DNA of 64,000 nucleotides from JACVRM01 sp963839815. GTDB lineage: Bacteria > Actinomycetota > Thermoleophilia > Gaiellales > Gaiellaceae. Under the pieces are notes generated by a model. That model saw only the letters and a list, made by a program, of their open reading frames with translations. It was not told where the DNA came from and ran no database searches. Location of the stretch: positions 1,116,001-1,180,000 of the forward strand of contig CAWIWF010000006.1 in the NCBI GenBank assembly GCA_963839815.1, given 5' to 3'. Shown here one piece after another: positions 24,763 to 34,712 of the stretch (the first letter of the stretch is position 1; the number at the start of each line of letters is the position of its first letter). The position numbers and the translations under genes were made by a program.

Positions 24763-25737
24763 TCAGTCCAGGCGGACCCGGGGGTCGAGCACGCCGTAGA
24801 GCACGTCGGCGAGCAGGTTGAAGACGATGATCATCGTCGCCGTCACCATCAGCCAGGCCATCACCGGGTAGGGATCGGCCGCCCCGAGCGCCTGGATGAA
24901 ATACAGGCCCATGCCGTCGAGCGAGAAGACGGTCTCGACGACGATCGTGCCGCCGATCAACGCGCTGAAGTTGAGCGCGATGACCGTCACCAGCGGGATC
25001 AGCGCGTTCCGGAAGGCGTGCGCCATCGTCACCCGACGCTCGTTCAGGCCCTTTGCGCGCGCGGTGCGGACGTAGTCGGAGTTGACGACCTCGAGCATCG
25101 CCGTTCGCATGAAGCGCGAGTACGTCGCCACGCTCGCCACCATCAGGACGAGGACCGGGAGGACGAGATGCTGGGCGCGGTCGAGCGCGAAGTCGATGCC
25201 GGCACCGGGGTCGACATCGTTGAGATTCGCGATCGGGAGCACCCGGTGACCGGTCCAGTTGTAGATGTAGACGATCAGCACCTGCACGCCGAGCGCGATC
25301 CAGAACACCGGCGTGGAGAGTCCGAGGAAGCTGATGGTCGTGGCCGCGTAGTCGAGTACCGAGTACTGCCGCATGGCGGAGTACACCCCGAGCGCGATCG
25401 CCACCAGCACCGCCAGGATCTCCGCGACGAGGACGAGCTGCAGGGTGTTCTGCATCTTCTGCCAGAGCTCCGGCAGGATCGGCCGGCCGTCGATGATGGT
25501 GGTGCCGAAGCCGTCGGCGAACGCGTCGCCCAGCCAGTACCAGTAGCGCACGGGTATCGGCTCGTCCAGGTGCGCCTCCTCCCGGACCTTCGCGACGGTC
25601 TCGGCGGAGACGTTCGGCGTGATCGTGAGCCCTGCGAGGGGGTCGCCCGCCGAGACCACGAAGGTGAAGACGAGGAAGCTGGAGGCGGCGAGCACGAGGA
25701 CGCTGTAGAGCAGCCGCCTGACGACATAACCGATCAC
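24763..25737 (-). CDS. ABC transporter permease, DppB/OppB type (orphan)
   Basis: A 324-residue membrane protein of the oligopeptide/dipeptide ABC permease family. It begins MIGYVVRRLLYSVLVLAASS, has about six transmembrane segments, and carries the EAA-type cytoplasmic loop YVRTARAKGLNERRVTMAHAFRNALIPLV. It imports peptides, or nickel in some relatives, with partners DppA/C/D/F. None of these is in the window: the next same-strand gene is a bicupin 76 nt downstream. Either the partners are elsewhere or the operon is disrupted. A 9-bp-arm palindrome lies 18 nt upstream of the GTG. Confidence 0.85.
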   Translation of the reverse strand: MIGYVVRRLLYSVLVLAASSFLVFTFVVSAGDPLAGLTITPNVSAETVAKVREEAHLDEPIPVRYWYWLGDAFADGFGTTIIDGRPILPELWQKMQNTLQLVLVAEILAVLVAIALGVYSAMRQYSVLDYAATTISFLGLSTPVFWIALGVQVLIVYIYNWTGHRVLPIANLNDVDPGAGIDFALDRAQHLVLPVLVLMVASVATYSRFMRTAMLEVVNSDYVRTARAKGLNERRVTMAHAFRNALIPLVTVIALNFSALIGGTIVVETVFSLDGMGLYFIQALGAADPYPVMAWLMVTATMIIVFNLLADVLYGVLDPRVRLD

Positions 25738-25754
25738 GTGCCCTCACCAGCCCC

Positions 25755-25775
25755 CATAGTCCGTTGCGGACTATG
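25755..25775. promoter_or_regulatory. palindrome between permease and peroxiredoxin genes
   Basis: CATAGTCCG-TTG-CGGACTATG, a perfect dyad with 9-bp arms and a 3-bp centre, in the divergent promoter region. This is the geometry of a dimeric repressor site. It lies 18 nt upstream of the permease start and 119 nt upstream of the peroxiredoxin start. Confidence 0.55.
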
Positions 25776-25893
25776 ACGACGAGAGCGCCGTCGAGTTAGG
25801 CGCGCTCCTCAGGCACATCGGCGTCTGATAGATACAGCCGGGGGAGAGACGACTGGAGATGCGCTCGCTCCGAGCGCGAAGGAGGAGAGGGAG

Positions 25894-26553
25894 ATGGCTC
25901 TGCAGATCGGTGACACCGCACCCGACTTCGAGGCCGAGACGACCGAGGGGCGCATCCGCTTCCACGAGTGGATCGGCGACTCGTGGGCGGTGCTGTTCTC
26001 GCATCCCAAGGACTTCACTCCGGTGTGCACGACCGAGCTTGGCCACATGGCGAAGGTCAAGCCCGAGTTCGACCGGCGCGGCGTCAAGATCGTCGGCCTG
26101 TCGGTCGATGGCGCGGGCGATCACGCGGGCTGGGCGAAGGACATCGAGGAGACGCAGGGGCACGCGCCCAACTACCCGATCATCGCCGACTCGGGCTTCG
26201 CTGTCTCGAAGGCGTACGGCATGCTCGGCGCCGACGTTTCCGGCGACCCCGCCGACCGCACCGCGGTGGACAACCAGACCGTGCGCAACGTCTTCGTCGT
26301 CGGCCCGGACAAGAAGATCAAGCTGATCCTCGTCTATCCGATGACCACCGGCCGCAACTTCGACGAGGTGCTGCGGGTGATCGACTCGCTCCAGCTCACC
26401 GCGAAGCACAAGGTGTCCACGCCGGTGAACTGGCAGCCCGGCGAGGACGTGATCATCGCAGGCTCGGTGTCCGACGAGGAGGCGAAGCAGACGTACCCGG
26501 ACGGTTGGCAGGCACCGAAGCCGTACCTGCGCATCGTCCCGCAGCCGAGGTAG
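25894..26553 (+). CDS. 1-Cys peroxiredoxin (Prx6-type)
   Basis: A 219-residue AhpC/TSA-family peroxidase. The peroxidatic Cys is in FTPVCTTELG at about residue 45, with the Thr and Arg of the active site in place. The long C-terminal domain (STPVNWQPGEDVII to WQAPKPYLRIVPQ) is that of Prx6-type 1-Cys enzymes. It reduces hydrogen peroxide and organic peroxides in the cytoplasm. The ATG is preceded by AAGGAGGAGAGGGAG. Confidence 0.92.
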   Translation: MALQIGDTAPDFEAETTEGRIRFHEWIGDSWAVLFSHPKDFTPVCTTELGHMAKVKPEFDRRGVKIVGLSVDGAGDHAGWAKDIEETQGHAPNYPIIADSGFAVSKAYGMLGADVSGDPADRTAVDNQTVRNVFVVGPDKKIKLILVYPMTTGRNFDEVLRVIDSLQLTAKHKVSTPVNWQPGEDVIIAGSVSDEEAKQTYPDGWQAPKPYLRIVPQPR

Positions 26554-26557
26554 GCAG

Positions 26558-26573
26558 GCCCGGTGGACCGGGC
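26558..26573. terminator. short hairpin in convergent gap
   Basis: GCCCGGT-GG-ACCGGGC, 5 nt past the peroxiredoxin stop and 13 nt from the stop of the convergent gene. It could serve both. No U-tract. Confidence 0.4.
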
Positions 26574-26585
26574 GCGACCGGCCGC

Positions 26586-27203
26586 TCAGGCCCGAAACTG
26601 CTTGCTGTACCCCGCGAGGTAGCAGGGCCGCGCCTGCCCGCCGGGGAGGACGGCGCGCACCAGCATCCCCTTCGCCACCCGGCTGCGGAACCGCGCCGAC
26701 GTGATCGCGCCACCGGTCCCGGCCGGTCCTCCGGTGTCGGTGAGCGTCACCCACCGCACCAGCTGCCAGCGCCGCTGCAGGCGGTCCCACCGCTCGAAGC
26801 GAATGCGCTTGCGCCAGAACTGCGTCTTGCCGATCACCCACACGCTCCAGGCAGTCCGGGAGGCGACGGGCTGCAACTGCACGCGCGCCGGCTGCCAGAC
26901 CGTCACCGGCTTGCTTACCTTGCCGTTCCAGACCGCGCGGAACGTCGAGGTGACGCCCGTGCTGAGCTGAATCGCCCAGCCGCCGCCGACGGAGACGTGA
27001 GCCTCCGCGAGGTCTCGGAACCGCTGCGGGTAGACGCCGCAGTCCCGCGTCTGGATCAGCACGGTCTGGCCGGGCTGCCCGGCTGCCACCGTTCCCTGCA
27101 GCGCACCCTGGCCGAGTGATCGGATCGTGACGGGGTCGGGAGCGGCGACGGCCGCGGCGGCAAGGATTCCCACCCCCGCCAGTACGAGCAGCCCTCTGCG
27201 CAC
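26586..27203 (-). CDS. secreted protein of unknown function
   Basis: A 205-residue exported protein. The signal peptide is MRRGLLVLAGVGILAAAAVA, and the mature part is beta-rich (GQTVLIQTRDCGVYPQRF, FRAVWNGKVSKPVTVWQPA) and ends CYLAGYSKQFRA. Two Cys could form a disulfide. It resembles Ig-like secreted actinobacterial proteins. Function not recognised. Confidence 0.6.
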   Translation of the reverse strand: MRRGLLVLAGVGILAAAAVAAPDPVTIRSLGQGALQGTVAAGQPGQTVLIQTRDCGVYPQRFRDLAEAHVSVGGGWAIQLSTGVTSTFRAVWNGKVSKPVTVWQPARVQLQPVASRTAWSVWVIGKTQFWRKRIRFERWDRLQRRWQLVRWVTLTDTGGPAGTGGAITSARFRSRVAKGMLVRAVLPGGQARPCYLAGYSKQFRA

Positions 27204-27255
27204 ACGCCGAGTGTAGGCCTGCTCGTCGGCAGCGCCAAGTCGTAGGATCGGGCGC

Positions 27256-28081
27256 GTGGGTGAGTCCGGCTATCTGGCGGTTGAGGGCGCCCGCCTCTAC
27301 TACGAGGTCGAGGGCGACGGCCAGCCCCTGCTGCTCATCCACGGCGGGCTCGGAAGCCTGCGGATGTGGGACGAGCAGGTGCCGGTCTTCGCCGAGCGGT
27401 ACCGCGTCGTCCGCTTCGACACCCGCGGGCTCGGGCGCACGGAGCTGGAGGACGTGCCCTTCTCGAACCGCGCGGACGCGATCGCACTCCTCGATCACCT
27501 CGGGGCGGAGCGCGCGCACCTCGTCGGCCAGTCGCGCGGAGGCATCATCGGGCTCGACCTGGTCATCGAGCATCCCGAGAGGTTCGCGTCCTTCGTCAGC
27601 GTCGCGAGCGGGATCGGCGGCTACGTCCCGGAGTTGCCCGAGGGGGCTGCGATGCCGCCGTGGGACGAGCTGGAGCGGCTCTGGGAGGAGAAGGACTGGT
27701 CGGCGCTCGCGGAGATCGAGACGCAGGTCTGGGTCGACGGCTGGGGTCAGCCGACCGATCGCGTCGATCCCGAGCTTCGCGCGCGCGTGAAGCAGTGGAT
27801 CCTCGAGAGCTACCTGGCGGGCAAGCCGGAAGGCAAGCCGCTGCCGCTCGAGCCCGCGGCCGCCGAGCGGCTCGGCGAGGTGCAGGTGCCCGTGCTTGTC
27901 CTGGTCGGCACGGCGGACGAGGCGGGTGGCGTGGTCATGGGCCGCCACCTGGCGGCTTCCGTCACCGGCGCTCGCCTGGTGGAGCTCGACGGGCGTCGCC
28001 CACATGATCCACCTCGAGCAGCCCGCGAGGTTCAACGATCTCGTGCTCGGCTTCCTGGCCGAGGTCGACGCCGCCGGCTGA
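27256..28081 (+). CDS. alpha/beta-fold hydrolase, one frameshift near the end
   Basis: An alpha/beta hydrolase of about 275 residues. HGGLGSLRMWD is the oxyanion region, GQSRGG holds the nucleophile Ser (about residue 95), GTADEAG the acid, and GVAHMIHLEQP the catalytic His. The last part is in another phase: reading the GGG at 27991-27993 as GG joins VELDG to VAHMIHLEQPARF. A TAGGAT hexamer sits 8 nt before the GTG, so the mRNA is probably leaderless. Likely an esterase or lactonase-type enzyme. Confidence 0.8.
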
Positions 28082-28168
28082 GGGCCTGCCCTTGGCGTCG
28101 ACGCCGCGGCCCTGTACTGTCGTCGGCAGGAGGCGCCGACGAGCGGACGAGGACTGTGTCGCACCGCC

Positions 28169-28948
28169 GTGCTTGCTGCCCTTGGCGGTGCGCTCGTGGC
28201 AGCGCCTGGGCCGGCGGCCACGCCTGCGGCGAAGCGCAAGGTCGACAACTTCCCCGGCGGCCGCTACTTCGTCGTCGGCTGCGGGTTCAGCCACCGCAAC
28301 AACGACGATCCGATCGTCTTTCCCGGCGAGCCCGGCAGGTCGCACAACCACACCTATGTCGGCAACCGCGAGGTCGACTTCACATCGACCGCCGCCACGT
28401 TGCGCGGCGGGCCGACCACCTGTGGCAACCCGGCCGACTCGTCGACGTACTGGACGCCCACGCTCTACGTCGGCCGTGAGCAGATCCCGCCCCTCGTGGC
28501 ACTCGCGTACTACGTTCGCCGCACGACCACGTCCGTGGTGCCGATCCCTGCCGGCCTCAAGATGGTCGCCGGGAACCCGAACGCGAAGCGCCCCCAGAGC
28601 AAGGAGATCGTGTCCTGGAGCTGCGGCGGCATCCGCGGCCTGCCCCGGTACGCGGTGCTGCCGCGCTGCACCGGGGGTCGCGCGCTCCAGTTGCGCGTCA
28701 ACTTCCCCAACTGCTGGAACGGCAAGACGCTCGACCTACCCGACCACGTCTCGCACATGCGGTACTCCAGCGGCGGGCGCTGCCCGCGGACGCACCCGGT
28801 CGCCATCGGGACGATCCGGCTGATCTTCTTCTACCCGCCGGTTCCCGCCAGTGCGCAGCTCTCATCCGGCCGCTATGCCGCACACGCCGACTTCATCAAC
28901 GGCTGGGATCAGGACGTGCTCGAGTACATCTCGGCCGGCCTGAACTGA
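28169..28948 (+). CDS. secreted DUF1996 protein
   Basis: A 259-residue exported protein. After an Ala-rich signal segment come DNFPGGRYFVVGCGFSH, SHNHTYVGNREVDF and NFPNCWNGKTLDLPDHVSHM, the hallmarks of DUF1996, found in secreted proteins of fungi and actinobacteria. Function is unknown; conserved His and Cys hint at metal or carbohydrate binding. The visible GTG leaves the signal peptide without its basic n-region. A GTG 13 nt upstream encoding MSHR is one phase off, so the true start may be hidden by a missing base. Confidence 0.72.
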   Translation: MLAALGGALVAAPGPAATPAAKRKVDNFPGGRYFVVGCGFSHRNNDDPIVFPGEPGRSHNHTYVGNREVDFTSTAATLRGGPTTCGNPADSSTYWTPTLYVGREQIPPLVALAYYVRRTTTSVVPIPAGLKMVAGNPNAKRPQSKEIVSWSCGGIRGLPRYAVLPRCTGGRALQLRVNFPNCWNGKTLDLPDHVSHMRYSSGGRCPRTHPVAIGTIRLIFFYPPVPASAQLSSGRYAAHADFINGWDQDVLEYISAGLN

Positions 28949-29003
28949 GCGCCGGGCCGTGCTCCCCCGCGGGGACGCACCACATCTCGTGTGGAGAGGA
29001 GCC

Positions 29004-29034
29004 GGTGGGGAGCGGCGCTTGGCCGCCCCCCACC
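29004..29034 (-). terminator. hairpin after subtilase 1
   Basis: GGTGGGG-AGCGGC / GCCGCC-CCCCACC type stem with one bulge and a short loop, 13 nt past the stop of the leftward subtilase gene. It may also stop transcription from the convergent DUF1996 gene. Confidence 0.55.
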
Positions 29035-29047
29035 ATGCCGCCCTCGA

Positions 29048-32000
29048 TCAGCCGAGGCTCGGCGTCAGCTCGATCGGGTTTGAGTCGGCCGCGCCTGCGT
29101 GAGCCGTGTAGTCCGCCACGGTCGCGACGTTGATGACCGTGAAGACCGCCGTGCCGGTCGCGTCGGTCAGCCCGGTCAGCGTCTCGACCGAGCCTCCCAG
29201 CGTCGTCCGCGTCAGCGTGACGGTCGCGTTGGGCAGCAGTTCCTGGTACTGGTCGTAGACCGTGGCCGTGAACAGGTGCGGCTGGCCGATCACGCCCACG
29301 TCCACGAGCAGGTCGTCCAGCGTCACGACGCTGGGCTCGGAGGCGCCGCTCGGGGCGGGGGCGGGCGCTCCCGGCGCGGGCGTCGTCCGCTCGACCTTGA
29401 TGTTGCCGTAGTCGATCTCGTCGTCCGGCGTACGCGTGCCCGTGTCGTAGGTGCATCCGCTCTCGCACTCCAGGTAGAAGAGGTCGTGAATCGCCGTCTT
29501 CTTGTCGCCGCGATCCTGGACGCACACCCGGAAGCTCGCCGGCTGCTTGTTGAAGGTGCCCGTTCCCTCGAACTGCAGGGAGTTGGCAGCCTCGGGCACC
29601 GAGCCGCAGGGCTCGTCCACCGCGCCCATGGAGGTGAGCTGGTGGTGCGGGATCTCGAGCTTCACGCCCGCGGGCTTGTCGTAGAGCTTGAGATGACCCT
29701 TCCACTCGCCGGTCTTGGCGTATCGCTTGAAGTGGAAGTGGAACTTGATCCGTTCGCCCGCGTTGTCCGCGAGCCAACCACCACCGGACGTCTTGTCCCC
29801 CTCACCGGCAGGCGGCGGCGCGGTGTCCTTCGTGACCTTGACCTTCACCTTGGCCGTGTCGGTGCCACCGCGGTTGTCGGTGATCGTGTACCGGAACTCG
29901 TCGTCGCCCGTGTAGCCGGCGGCAGGCGTGTAGGTGACGGTTCCGTCGCCGTTGTTGGTCGCGGTGCCGTTCTTCGGCGCCGTCACGTCGGTCACGGTGA
30001 GGCTGTCGCCGTCCGGGTCGGTGTCGTTGGCGACCACATTGACGTCCACCGGCGTGTTGCGCGGCGTCGTCGCCGAGTCGTCCTTGGCGTCAGGTGCCCG
30101 GTTGGGTGCCGGGATCGAGCACATGCCCGTACCGGCGGCGATGTCCGCAGCGTTGGCGTTCCCGGTCCGCGTCGCCGGCGGATTGAGACCGCTCGCCCCG
30201 GCCGACGGCGGCGGTACCGGTCCGACCAGCGGCAGCTGCTCCGGCCCGGTCGACGTGTTCGGGTACGACAGCAGCGTCACCTGGTCGACGGACGCGCCGA
30301 GGTGGAGCGGCGACGACAGGAGCAGATCGGACTCGAACCTGAACCGAACCTGGACGTTGCCGCCCGGGTTGGCGAACTGCACCTCACGTGCCTCAGGCTC
30401 GTAGTCCGGGTACTCGTCGTTGATCCCGTCGATCGAGGCGGCCGTCGTCCAGTTGGTGCCGTCGTTCGAGTACTCGACGTAGACGAAGTCGAAGGCCGGC
30501 TCCGTGTCACGCGCCATGAAGAAGCGGACTGCGGCGGTCGCTCCCGAGAACGTCTGCGCGGGCGAGATGAGGCTCGTCGTGTCCTCGTCGCTGTACCCCT
30601 TGCCGACGGGATTGCCTCCGATCGCCACGTGAAAGCCGTTCGCGGACGTGTTCGCTCCCGAGGCCGTCCGTACCCACGATGAGTCGGGCCCGGAGAGCGT
30701 CGACGACTGGACCGTCCAACCCTCGTCCGAAGCCTCGAAGTCGTAGTACGAGTGCGACGTCGGCATGCCCAGATCCGAGTGCCGGTAGAAGTCGTAGCCG
30801 GCCCCGCCGTTCGCATCCGTCGTCGTCGCGCCGTTGCACGCCGCCGACCGCACTGCGAACTCGTACTGCTTCGCAGGGTCGAGCCCCAGCACCTCGACCT
30901 GGTGCACCTTCGTCAGAGCGGGGGTGCCGACCTGTGTCCAGGCTGACGTGCCCTGCTCGCGGAACAGCACGAGCGAGTTCGAGTCGACGTCGGTCTCCCA
31001 CGTGACGGTCACGTCGTCGGAGCTGTGCCCGCCGTGGATCCCGAGCTTCGAGATGCGCGGCGCCGGTGTCGCCGGATCGCACGGCCGCCCGTCGGGATAG
31101 GAGTTCTGGCCGGTGAAGAGGATCAGCTTCGGGCGTTCGCTCGGGCCCCGCGAGCGGCGGTTGAACCCGAACTCCATCGAGTAGAAGCCGACCGCGGACG
31201 GCTGCGTCTCCCAGCGGAACGCCGCCATGCCGTTCGCGAGCGTCTCCCTCAGGGCTGCCAGGTCTCGGCAGGCGAACGTGAACGCGTACTTCTTGTAGGC
31301 GCCGTGCTTGTGCGTCGTCTCAGGCACGACCCGGGCGTCGGCGCTGGCGTCCTTGATCGCGTCGTAGTTCTGCGATCCCCAGCTCCCCTCGACCTCGGAC
31401 TCGGCGAGCAGGTCGACGTTGTAGATCGGATCTTCCGTGTAGCGGTTGACCCAGTCGTGCGAGCTCGTGAGCTCGACCACCGCGCCGGTGATCGTGCTCG
31501 GGTCGAGCCCTGCGGTGCGGAAGGCGAACGCACCGAGGATGCCGGTGCCGTCGCCCGGATCGCTCGCGTACAGCTGCGTGCCCGTTCGCCACTGGGCGGC
31601 TCCGGCGATCGGCGCTGACGTCTGCGGATCCTCATAGAGCTGGCCGATGTCGCCCGCGTCTGCCTGGAAGACCGTGCGGGGGCTCGTGAGCGGGGTCGCC
31701 CGCGTCGCCGTGTTGGCCGCGGCAGCCAGGTCGCGCGCAGTGATCGTGACTGACGACGCCTGGCCGGGATCGAGCCCGGTGATCAGGATCTCGTGCTTGG
31801 TCGCGACGACTGGCTTGTCGGCGTACTCGGCCGATGTCTCGACCGGCCCCTCGGAAAGTCCCGGGAAGCCTCCGAGGCCCACGTTGTAGGAGTCGACGAA
31901 GGTGGTGGGCACGCCGTCGATGTCGACCACGGCGGTGGCCGTCGTCGGCTCGTTCGTCGCGAAGGTGAGCCGCGCGGTGTCGGCGCTGATCGTCTGCACC

Positions 32001-34539
32001 TTGACGTCCGAGATCACCGGCGAGCCCGCAACGTCGCGCTGGCGGGGCGGGCCGGGGACGAATGTCGGTCCGCCGACCGGCGAGATGTTGCCGCTCGCCG
32101 CCAGCGCGAAGCCCTGATGGCCGATCGCGATCGCGGTCGCCTGGACACTGATCGTGTAGGTGCCCGGAGCGGGGTTCGCGACCCGGATCCGCTCGGTCAG
32201 GTTCCGCACGTCGCGCGGAAGCGGTGCGTTCAGCGTCTCCGCGACGTCGACGCTCGGCATCGCGCGGCTGTTCATGTTGTTGCCGACGTAGGTGCTCCCG
32301 CCGGGGCCTGTGACGACGAGATCGAGGTTGTTGACCAGCCCCGGGGTACCCGCGGGTAGCGCGGGCGCGTCCGTCCAGGCGAGCGTGACGTCGAGGGGCT
32401 GCCCAGGTGCGACCTCGACTGTGTACGTGCGGCTTGCGCCAACGGCGCCCTCCGGGAAGGCCTCCGCGTCGGCCCGATAGACGTCTCGGTACCACGTGTT
32501 CGCGGGGTCGTTCGTGAAGTAGAGCGAGTTGTCGAGGTTGACGCGCCCGAAGCCCTGGCCGGCGGAGGGCCACTGGCCGTCCTCGGTGCGTGTGTTCCCT
32601 TCGTCGCCTGTGTAGAAGCCGCGCATGCGCTCGGCGCCGTTGATCAGCGTCGCCTTGACGAGCGCCGCGCTCGGGTTGTGCCGGCGAGCGGCAGCAGGAG
32701 CTCCGGCGGCGAAGCCGTCACCGCCGGCAGCCGCATACCCGTCGTAGAAGTACTGGCGGACCAGCGTGGCGAGGCCGGTGAGGATCGGGCCCGACATCGA
32801 CGTGCCCTGGGCGACGTGGTACTCGTCGGTGCTGCCGCCCTTGCTCGACACGACGATCTGCCCGGGCGTGGCGAGGTCGACGCCGAAGCGGTCGTCGCCC
32901 GTCGGCCCGTGCGAGGAGAACGACGCCATCGAGTCGATCGAGACCATCGGTTGCCGCCCGTTGGCGGAGGCGCCGCTGGAGAGCTCGTTCTTCGCCACCG
33001 ACGGCGAGCCGATCGAAAACTGCTCGGGGCCGGCGTTACCGGCGGAGACGACGATGGTCATGTCCTCGTGATCCCAGACGAACTCGTCGAGGCGGGCAGC
33101 GGAGCCCTCGTCGATGACCGGCGCCAGAAGCCCGTACGAGTTGTTGTGCGTGCGGGCGTCCTCGAGCGGCCGGTACTCGGTCGAGTAGTCCGCCGGGTTG
33201 CCGGTGAGACCGCTCGTCTCGGCGACGGCCGCGGGGTTTCGCGGGCGGTAGGCCTGCCGCCAGAGGTCGTAGTCGTCGGCCGGCAAGCCGCCGAGGCCGC
33301 CGCCGGAGTCGGCGATGTTCTGGTGGACGTGCATCGCTCCGGGCGCGAGCCCGTCCGACTCGGTGTGCGAGTTGTACGGCGGCTGGTCGCCGGTGACCGA
33401 GCCGGCCGTGTGAGAGCCGTGAGACGACTCGTCGTACATGTTCGGGCCGGTCTGGCCGAGGTCGAAGTAGGCGACGACCTTGCGGTGGTTCGTGCCGTTG
33501 TCCTTGATCAGGTTGATGGCGGCCGCCGATGAGCCCGACGAGGTGTAGATCGCCTGCTTGCAGCCGGTGCCGTCCGCGTTGCAGTCGCGGAAGCCGATGT
33601 GCGCCCGCCCGTTGAGGTCGTACGTGTAGTTGAGGCCGGTGTCGGCGACGGCGGCCGTCTGGCCGGCACCCGTCAAACGACCGGGCGCGGTCGCGGCGAA
33701 CAGGTCCCGCACGCCGGTGTCGTTGACCCACCTGGCGTTGACGTTGTGCGGGACGACGCGCGGCTTGATCCCGATCCACTGGACGGCGGGAATGGCGGCG
33801 ATGGCCGGGAGCTGAGCCTTGCGCGCCCGGATGTCGATCACGACGCCTGCGTCCTCGAGCACCTTGACGCCTGGAATCGCCTTCAGAGAGCGCAGGACCG
33901 AAGCCGGGCTCGGCTCGGTGGGGAAGACTCGGATGCGATACGTCCGCTGACCCGGCAGCGCCAGCAGTGCCTTCTTGCCCTGCGCGGCCACGGGGACGCG
34001 CCAGGCTGGCTGGTAGTAGCCCATCCAGCGGACCGACGGTGCCTGCTCGATGCGGTGTCGCTGCGGCGGTGTCGCGCGCACGACGTACGTGTCGCCGGGG
34101 ATGACGCCGGCGATGGTGCCGCCCGCGCTGCGTACCGCGCGGAGGACGGCGGCGAACCGATGGTCGCGCACCTGTGTCAGCCAGTACTGGGGCTGCGAGC
34201 GGGGGAGCGTCACCTCGCTGCGCAGCGGGATCCCTGCTGGGCAGGCAGCTTGCCGGTGAGCGGATCGAAGCGCCCGGCCAGGAGCTCGATGACCTTGCTC
34301 TCGGCCTGGCGCTGCTGCTGCGCCCGTGCAGCGGGCGCTTCGCTCGACACACGCGAGCGTGAGGCCGAGATGCCTGGGCGCTGCGGGGCGGCCGAAGCGG
34401 CCTCCTGCGCGCCGGGGGCGCCGTGCTGACGCGCGCCCGGATCCGTGCCCGCCAGGGTGGCGAGCCCGACTGCGAGCGTCCCGGCTCCGGCGAGCGCTGC
34501 CGCTGTCCACACGGCAACGCGTCCAGTGAACCGCTTCAT
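29048..34539 (-). CDS. giant secreted subtilase 1, multidomain, one frameshift near the N-terminus
   Basis: A secreted serine protease of about 1830 residues. The ATG at 34539 (GGAGGTAGGAG upstream) starts a signal peptide, MKRFTGRVAVWTAAALAG. A missing base near 34231 shifts phase at KLPAQQ-GIPLRSEV. The S8 catalytic domain follows: Asp about 300 (AAVADTG), His about 374 (SHGSHTAGS), Ser about 581 (AQGTSMSGP). C-terminal modules are a P-domain-like beta-sandwich, two FN3-like domains (around DVKVQTISADTARLTF and DVTVTWETDVDSNSL), a jelly-roll, one Cadherin/VCBS-like repeat (NDTDPDGDSLTVTDV), a post-COAP-1-like domain (FHFHFKRYAKTGEW) and a bacterial Ig-like domain. Probably cell-surface or matrix associated. 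Confidence 0.88.
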
Positions 34540-34557
34540 CTCCTACCTCCTCGTCCG

Positions 34558-34576
34558 TCACCACGATCCGTGGTGA
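34558..34576. promoter_or_regulatory. inverted repeat at the transcription start of subtilase 1
   Basis: TCACCACG-ATC-CGTGGTGA, perfect 8-bp arms, immediately downstream of the predicted start of the leftward transcript. Either a repressor site over the +1 region or a 5' mRNA hairpin. Confidence 0.5.
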
Positions 34577-34588
34577 TCCACAGGCGAC

Positions 34589-34617
34589 CTATAACACACC
34601 ACCTGTAGGGGTGTCAA
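34589..34617 (-). promoter_or_regulatory. sigma-70 promoter of subtilase 1
   Basis: On the minus strand, TTGACA (34612-34617), a 17-nt spacer and TTATAG (34589-34594). This is an unusually good consensus match for this genome. The untranslated leader is about 40 nt. Confidence 0.7.
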
Positions 34618-34642
34618 TCATCTGCGGACCGAGGCTGGACGT

Positions 34643-34670
34643 CGAGGGGCCGGCGTGTGCCGGCCCCTCG
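34643..34670 (-). terminator. terminator after subtilase 2
   Basis: A perfect 12-bp stem CGAGGGGCCGGC / GCCGGCCCCTCG with a GTGT loop, 43 nt past the end of the subtilase 2 gene and just before the promoter of subtilase 1. It separates the two transcription units. Confidence 0.75.
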
Positions 34671-34712
34671 GATGGTTCCTGGGCTGGCCCTCAGCCCCAG
34701 TGGCGACAGACG

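Noticed and set aside
29099..30682. 527-codon plus-strand frame antisense to subtilase 1
   Set aside because: Low-complexity Arg/Val translation; the opposite strand encodes recognisable domains throughout.
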